This document shows positions 61,070-64,000 of a DNA stretch of 64,000 nucleotides, one piece after another. This DNA is from a bacterium. Lineage in GTDB: Bacteria; Electryoneota; RPQS01. The stretch lies in NCBI GenBank assembly GCA_013360195.1, contig JABWCQ010000001.1, positions 210,168 to 274,167 of the forward strand, written 5' to 3'. A program made the position numbers and the translations under genes. The notes under the pieces are model-generated. The model saw nothing but the letters and a program-made list of their open reading frames with translations, had not been told where the DNA came from and ran no database searches. Each line of letters begins with the position of its first letter. The first letter of the stretch is position 1.

Positions 61070-62476
61070 TTGCAATACGTCGGTAAAGACATTGTCACGC
61101 GCGGTGCGCTGCTGCATTTGAATCGCGACATCGCTTGGAAAGAGCTCCGCTCGCGTGCCAAGCAAGGCATCCGTAAGGCGCAGAATGCCGGTATTCGGGT
61201 CATCGAAAGCCGTGATTTGTCGCTCATGGCAAAACTTTGGTACGACCCGGAAACGTTGACACCCGCGCTCGAGCCGGATCAAAAACTCTATCTTGCCTAT
61301 GTGGGCGCTGAGCTTGTCGGCGGAATCATCGTCACACCGGTTACTCCTAACACGCTCTTTTATCACTACGGCGGCACCAACGATAAAGGACGTGAGATTG
61401 AAGCGAATGCCTACCTCTTCTGGCACGTGGTGACGGAATTCGAAAACTCGGACTTTGAATATCTCGATGTCGGAGTAAGTTTTCGTCACGATTTGCAGCA
61501 CTACTTCCAGAAGTACTGCACGAAGCCGTATCCCATCCTGTTTCGTCCCCCGCCCGACGAAGCTAAACCGTGCATCCGCATTGAGCCGTTTTCGGCGGAC
61601 GATCTCGATGCACCGGAAGAACAGGTTATCGCAATCAACACGGCGCTTACGGAGTTCTTCGAGGCCGAGTTCACCTACATGCCGTCCTATCCCTTCGCGC
61701 TGCAATCGGCGATTCGTGCTGCCGGCGTGCCGCGAGGATCGACGATCGGAGTATGGTCTTCGGTGGGAGAGCGCTCTTACGTGGATTGGCTGAATTCGGC
61801 GTATGGCGACCAATGGAGATTCGAAGAGCGTCCGGTTGTGTGCAGTGCCCGAATCGTCTGTCATCGCTGGGGTTATGTTTGTCCCGAGGCGGAATCGCTG
61901 TCGCTCCTGAATGAGCCGTTGATAGAAGATTGTCGCGATGCCCTGCTTGTTCCGAATGGTGTTTCCCGCTGCGGCAGCTTCGGGAAGTTCTCTGTTTTCG
62001 ATTTCGCGCGCTGGCTGCCGCTGCCGTTCGGCGCCGTGCTCGTGGGTGAGTACTTCCCTGACAAAGTTGTGTGGGACAATTTCCATTGCCTTGACGTGAC
62101 CAAGCGGAATCGCGTTCGTGAAGGACTGCAGATTCATTGGCGCCGCCGCGAAACTGAACTCGATCGAAGAATGAGCAATTTGCGCGCGGCATCCAAACTC
62201 TTTGCGCTGACGGGCATGCACTCGCCCCTGCCTGACCAAACTGCTCCGGCCTGCTATCTGTTTTCATCGGCGGAACCGTATTCGGTTCGTGCTATTCACG
62301 AGCGACTCGCCAGCTTCGGGGTGCACGCTGAATTCGACGAGAACGAGTCGCTGCTCGCGCTTCCATGTCACGCCCGTCTTGGTCAGGGACAGCTTGAGTA
62401 CATGTTCGCGGCCATTCGCGGCATGATTAATCCCTGTTACACCTATGTCCGGCCCGACCCGGAGAAATCGAAATAG
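61070..62476 (+). CDS. GNAT/FemAB-like acyltransferase fused to a degenerate DegT-like domain
   Basis: 468 residues from TTG, three bases after the previous stop. Residues about 1-165 are GNAT-like in the FemAB/peptidoglycan-transferase manner: KELRSRAKQGIRKAQNAGIR, KLYLAYVGAELVGGIIVTP, FYHYGGTNDKGREIEANAYL and YLDVGVSFRHD. Residues about 180-465 follow a PLP aminotransferase of the DegT type, with IEDCRDALLVPNGVSRCGSF and SVFDFARWLPLPFGAVLVG. In that last motif the position of the catalytic PLP lysine (S-F-Y-P-T-K-N-L in the neighbour gene) is Leu, so this half cannot form the Schiff base. It probably serves as a sugar-binding or partner domain for the acyltransferase. The real DegT enzyme lies two genes downstream. 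Confidence 0.6.
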   Translation: MQYVGKDIVTRGALLHLNRDIAWKELRSRAKQGIRKAQNAGIRVIESRDLSLMAKLWYDPETLTPALEPDQKLYLAYVGAELVGGIIVTPVTPNTLFYHYGGTNDKGREIEANAYLFWHVVTEFENSDFEYLDVGVSFRHDLQHYFQKYCTKPYPILFRPPPDEAKPCIRIEPFSADDLDAPEEQVIAINTALTEFFEAEFTYMPSYPFALQSAIRAAGVPRGSTIGVWSSVGERSYVDWLNSAYGDQWRFEERPVVCSARIVCHRWGYVCPEAESLSLLNEPLIEDCRDALLVPNGVSRCGSFGKFSVFDFARWLPLPFGAVLVGEYFPDKVVWDNFHCLDVTKRNRVREGLQIHWRRRETELDRRMSNLRAASKLFALTGMHSPLPDQTAPACYLFSSAEPYSVRAIHERLASFGVHAEFDENESLLALPCHARLGQGQLEYMFAAIRGMINPCYTYVRPDPEKSK

Positions 62477-63424
62477 ATGCCATCTCGTTATCTCGTTACC
62501 GGCGGCGCCGGATTCATCGGATCTAATATCGTTGAGAAACTCCTGACTCGCGGCGATTCCGTTCGGGTATTTGACAATCTTTCCACAGGCAAACGGGAAA
62601 ATCTCGCTCCGTTTCTGAATGACATTGAGTTCATTGAAGGGGATCTGCGCGACGAGGCAGCCGTCCGGAATGCGACTGCAGGCTGTGATTACGTGCTTCA
62701 CCAAGGCGCGCTCGGAAGCGTTCCGAGGTCAATCGCCGATCCCGTCACCACCAACGAAGTGAATATCAGAGGCACGTTGAACGCGCTGATGGCCGCACGT
62801 GATGCGGGTGTCAAACGCTTTGTGGCCGCTTCGAGTTCATCCGTGTATGGCAATACGCCTACGCTTCCTAAGGTCGAAAGTATGACCATGCTCCCGCGGT
62901 CGCCTTATGCAGTGAGCAAACTCGCCACCGAGAAGTATTGTCAGGCGTTTCACGCCGTATACGGGCTGGAGACGATTGCGCTGCGCTATTTCAATATCTT
63001 CGGCCCGAAGCAGGATCCGGCTTCGCAGTATGCTGCCGTCATTCCGTTGTTCATCACAAAAGCTATGCGCGGTGAAGCTCCTGTCGTGCACGGTGACGGC
63101 CTGCAGTCGCGTGACTTTACGTTCGTGGAAAATGCGGTGAGTGCCAATCTGCTCGCCTGTGATGCGCCATCTTCAAATGTTGCCGGTGAATTCTTCAATG
63201 TGGCGTGCGGTGCGCGCTACTCATTGATCGATATTCTCAATGGCATCGGTGACGCGCTGGGCAAAACGGTTACTCCGGTGCACGAACCCGCGCGTGCCGG
63301 CGATGTGCGCGATTCACTTGCCGACATCTCGAAAATTCAAGACGCTATGGGCTACAAGGTGCTGGTTCCCATGCAGGAAGGTCTTCGCCGCACCATGGAT
63401 TACTATTTAAAGGTGAATAAATGA
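62477..63424 (+). CDS. NAD-dependent nucleotide-sugar epimerase (GalE/WbpP-like SDR)
   Basis: 315 residues. Extended SDR with NAD loop LVTGGAGFIGSNI, catalytic Tyr-Lys in SPYAVSKLATEKY and Ser in AASSSSVYG; the substrate region has ALRYFNIFGPKQDP and SRDFTFVENAV. The sequence is close to UDP-GlcNAc 4-epimerases such as WbpP, though 4,6-dehydratases and epimerases of other sugars share these motifs; the TxxYxxxK site with SSSS and no acidic dehydratase pair favours an epimerase. It starts one base after the previous stop and overlaps the DegT gene by ATGA. Confidence 0.88.
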   Translation: MPSRYLVTGGAGFIGSNIVEKLLTRGDSVRVFDNLSTGKRENLAPFLNDIEFIEGDLRDEAAVRNATAGCDYVLHQGALGSVPRSIADPVTTNEVNIRGTLNALMAARDAGVKRFVAASSSSVYGNTPTLPKVESMTMLPRSPYAVSKLATEKYCQAFHAVYGLETIALRYFNIFGPKQDPASQYAAVIPLFITKAMRGEAPVVHGDGLQSRDFTFVENAVSANLLACDAPSSNVAGEFFNVACGARYSLIDILNGIGDALGKTVTPVHEPARAGDVRDSLADISKIQDAMGYKVLVPMQEGLRRTMDYYLKVNK

Positions 63425-64000
63425 GCGTAGGTATGCTCAATCTGCAGGCGCAATTTCGGACGATCCGTGACGAAGTCATGGCCGAAGTCACGCAGATATT
63501 CGAAACTCAAAGTTTTATTCTTGGAAGCAGAGTCAAAGGGCTCGAGGAGAGTATGGCAAAACTCTCCGGTATGAAACACGGAATCGGAGTCTCCTCCGGA
63601 ACAGACGCGCTTCTGTTGTCCGTTATGGCTTTGAAACCGAAACCCGGCGATGAAGTCATAACTACTCCCTACACATTTTTCGCGACAGCAAGCTCAATTG
63701 TGCGGGGCGGCGCGAAGCCTGTTTTCGTGGATATCGACGAGCATACGTTTAATGCCCGTGGTGACATGCTCGAATCCGTGATTACACCGCGAACACGTGC
63801 GCTGATGCCGGTGCATCTCTTCGGTCAAATGGTGGATCCGGCTGTTTGGAGTTCAGTTGCCAGGAAACACAATCTGCTCATCATCGAGGATGCCGCCCAG
63901 GCGGTCGGCGCGAAGTTCAATAATGTCGTTGCCGGAGGCTTTGGCGACCTGAACTGTTTCTCCTTCTATCCGACCAAGAATCTCGGCGGAGCAGGCGATG
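63421..64000 (+). CDS. DegT/DnrJ/EryC1 aminotransferase, N-terminal half (cut by window end)
   Basis: 193 codons are visible from ATG 63421, overlapping the epimerase stop. Family motifs: GVSSGTDALLLSVMALKPKP, EVITTPYTFFATASSIVRGG, FVDIDEHTFN, LMPVHLFGQMVD and IIEDAAQAVGA. The PLP lysine K186 is present in FSFYPTKNLGGAG. DegT enzymes transfer an amino group to a keto nucleotide sugar. In this cluster the likely substrate is a 3-keto uronic acid derived from the WbpA-like product, as in WbpE, but a 4-keto sugar is equally possible. About half the gene lies outside the window. Confidence 0.9.
   Translation, partial: MSVGMLNLQAQFRTIRDEVMAEVTQIFETQSFILGSRVKGLEESMAKLSGMKHGIGVSSGTDALLLSVMALKPKPGDEVITTPYTFFATASSIVRGGAKPVFVDIDEHTFNARGDMLESVITPRTRALMPVHLFGQMVDPAVWSSVARKHNLLIIEDAAQAVGAKFNNVVAGGFGDLNCFSFYPTKNLGGAGD

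Overview
The window looks like a chromosomal segment of an uncultured Gram-negative bacterium of the FCB side of the tree (Zixibacteria, KSB1, Electryoneota or Calditrichota-like). This placement is inferred from four things: a secreted giant protein ending in a FlgD-like/type A sorting domain of the sort used by type IX secretion systems (T9SS), a PorV-like outer-membrane barrel next to it, a YbeY with the GYDD variant motif seen in Bacteroidota, and several highly expressed genes that start without a Shine-Dalgarno sequence. No rRNA, tRNA, CRISPR array, transposase or phage gene was seen. Genes are tightly packed with frequent 4-base stop/start overlaps.

Layout. 1-12.2 kb: the end of a SpoU-type rRNA methyltransferase, then a long co-oriented run from one strong promoter: M23 peptidase, bactofilin and an F1Fo ATP synthase operon (atpZ, an AtpI-like gene, atpB, E, F, H, A, G, D, C). 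The operon is interrupted by a GT87-type membrane glycosyltransferase between atpA and atpG, and by a methyltransferase-like protein, a NYN-domain protein and a HEAT-repeat protein between atpG and atpD. 12.2-17.3 kb: two secreted proteins on the minus strand (one a metzincin-type zinc protease whose start seems shifted by one base) and a large secreted helical protein. 17.3-19.9 kb: fluoride channel and aspartyl-tRNA synthetase. 20.0-25.8 kb: a coupled operon phoH-ybeY-corC/hlyC-(GT9-like)-mazG-hflX, preceded by a leader that looks like a transcription attenuator. 26.0-29.4 kb: a polyamine block (XRE-cupin regulator, SpeD, pyruvoyl arginine decarboxylase, SpeE, SpeB) that would make spermidine from arginine.

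29.96-53.2 kb is one gene of about 7,742 codons for a secreted, very acidic array of roughly forty Ig-like modules, with two proprotein-convertase P-domains, a CBM48-like module, DxDxDG loops and a C-terminal sorting domain. Next comes a PorV-like barrel fused to an OmpA peptidoglycan-binding domain. Together they suggest a giant surface fibre or adhesin with a dedicated outer-membrane partner. 54.9-57.1 kb holds a small two-gene cassette and an FG-GAP surface protein. 57.3-64.0 kb is a surface-polysaccharide cluster: nucleotide-sugar dehydrogenase, UbiA-type prenyl-phosphate phosphoribosyltransferase, beta-helix lipoprotein, a GNAT/degenerate DegT fusion, an epimerase and a DegT aminotransferase cut by the window end.

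The most consistent non-coding signal is a promoter of the form TTGACA - exactly 17 bases - TATATT. At five operon boundaries its -35 box lies inside the loop of, or within a few bases after, the intrinsic terminator of the preceding operon. All assignments come from reading the sequence by eye; no database search was run.
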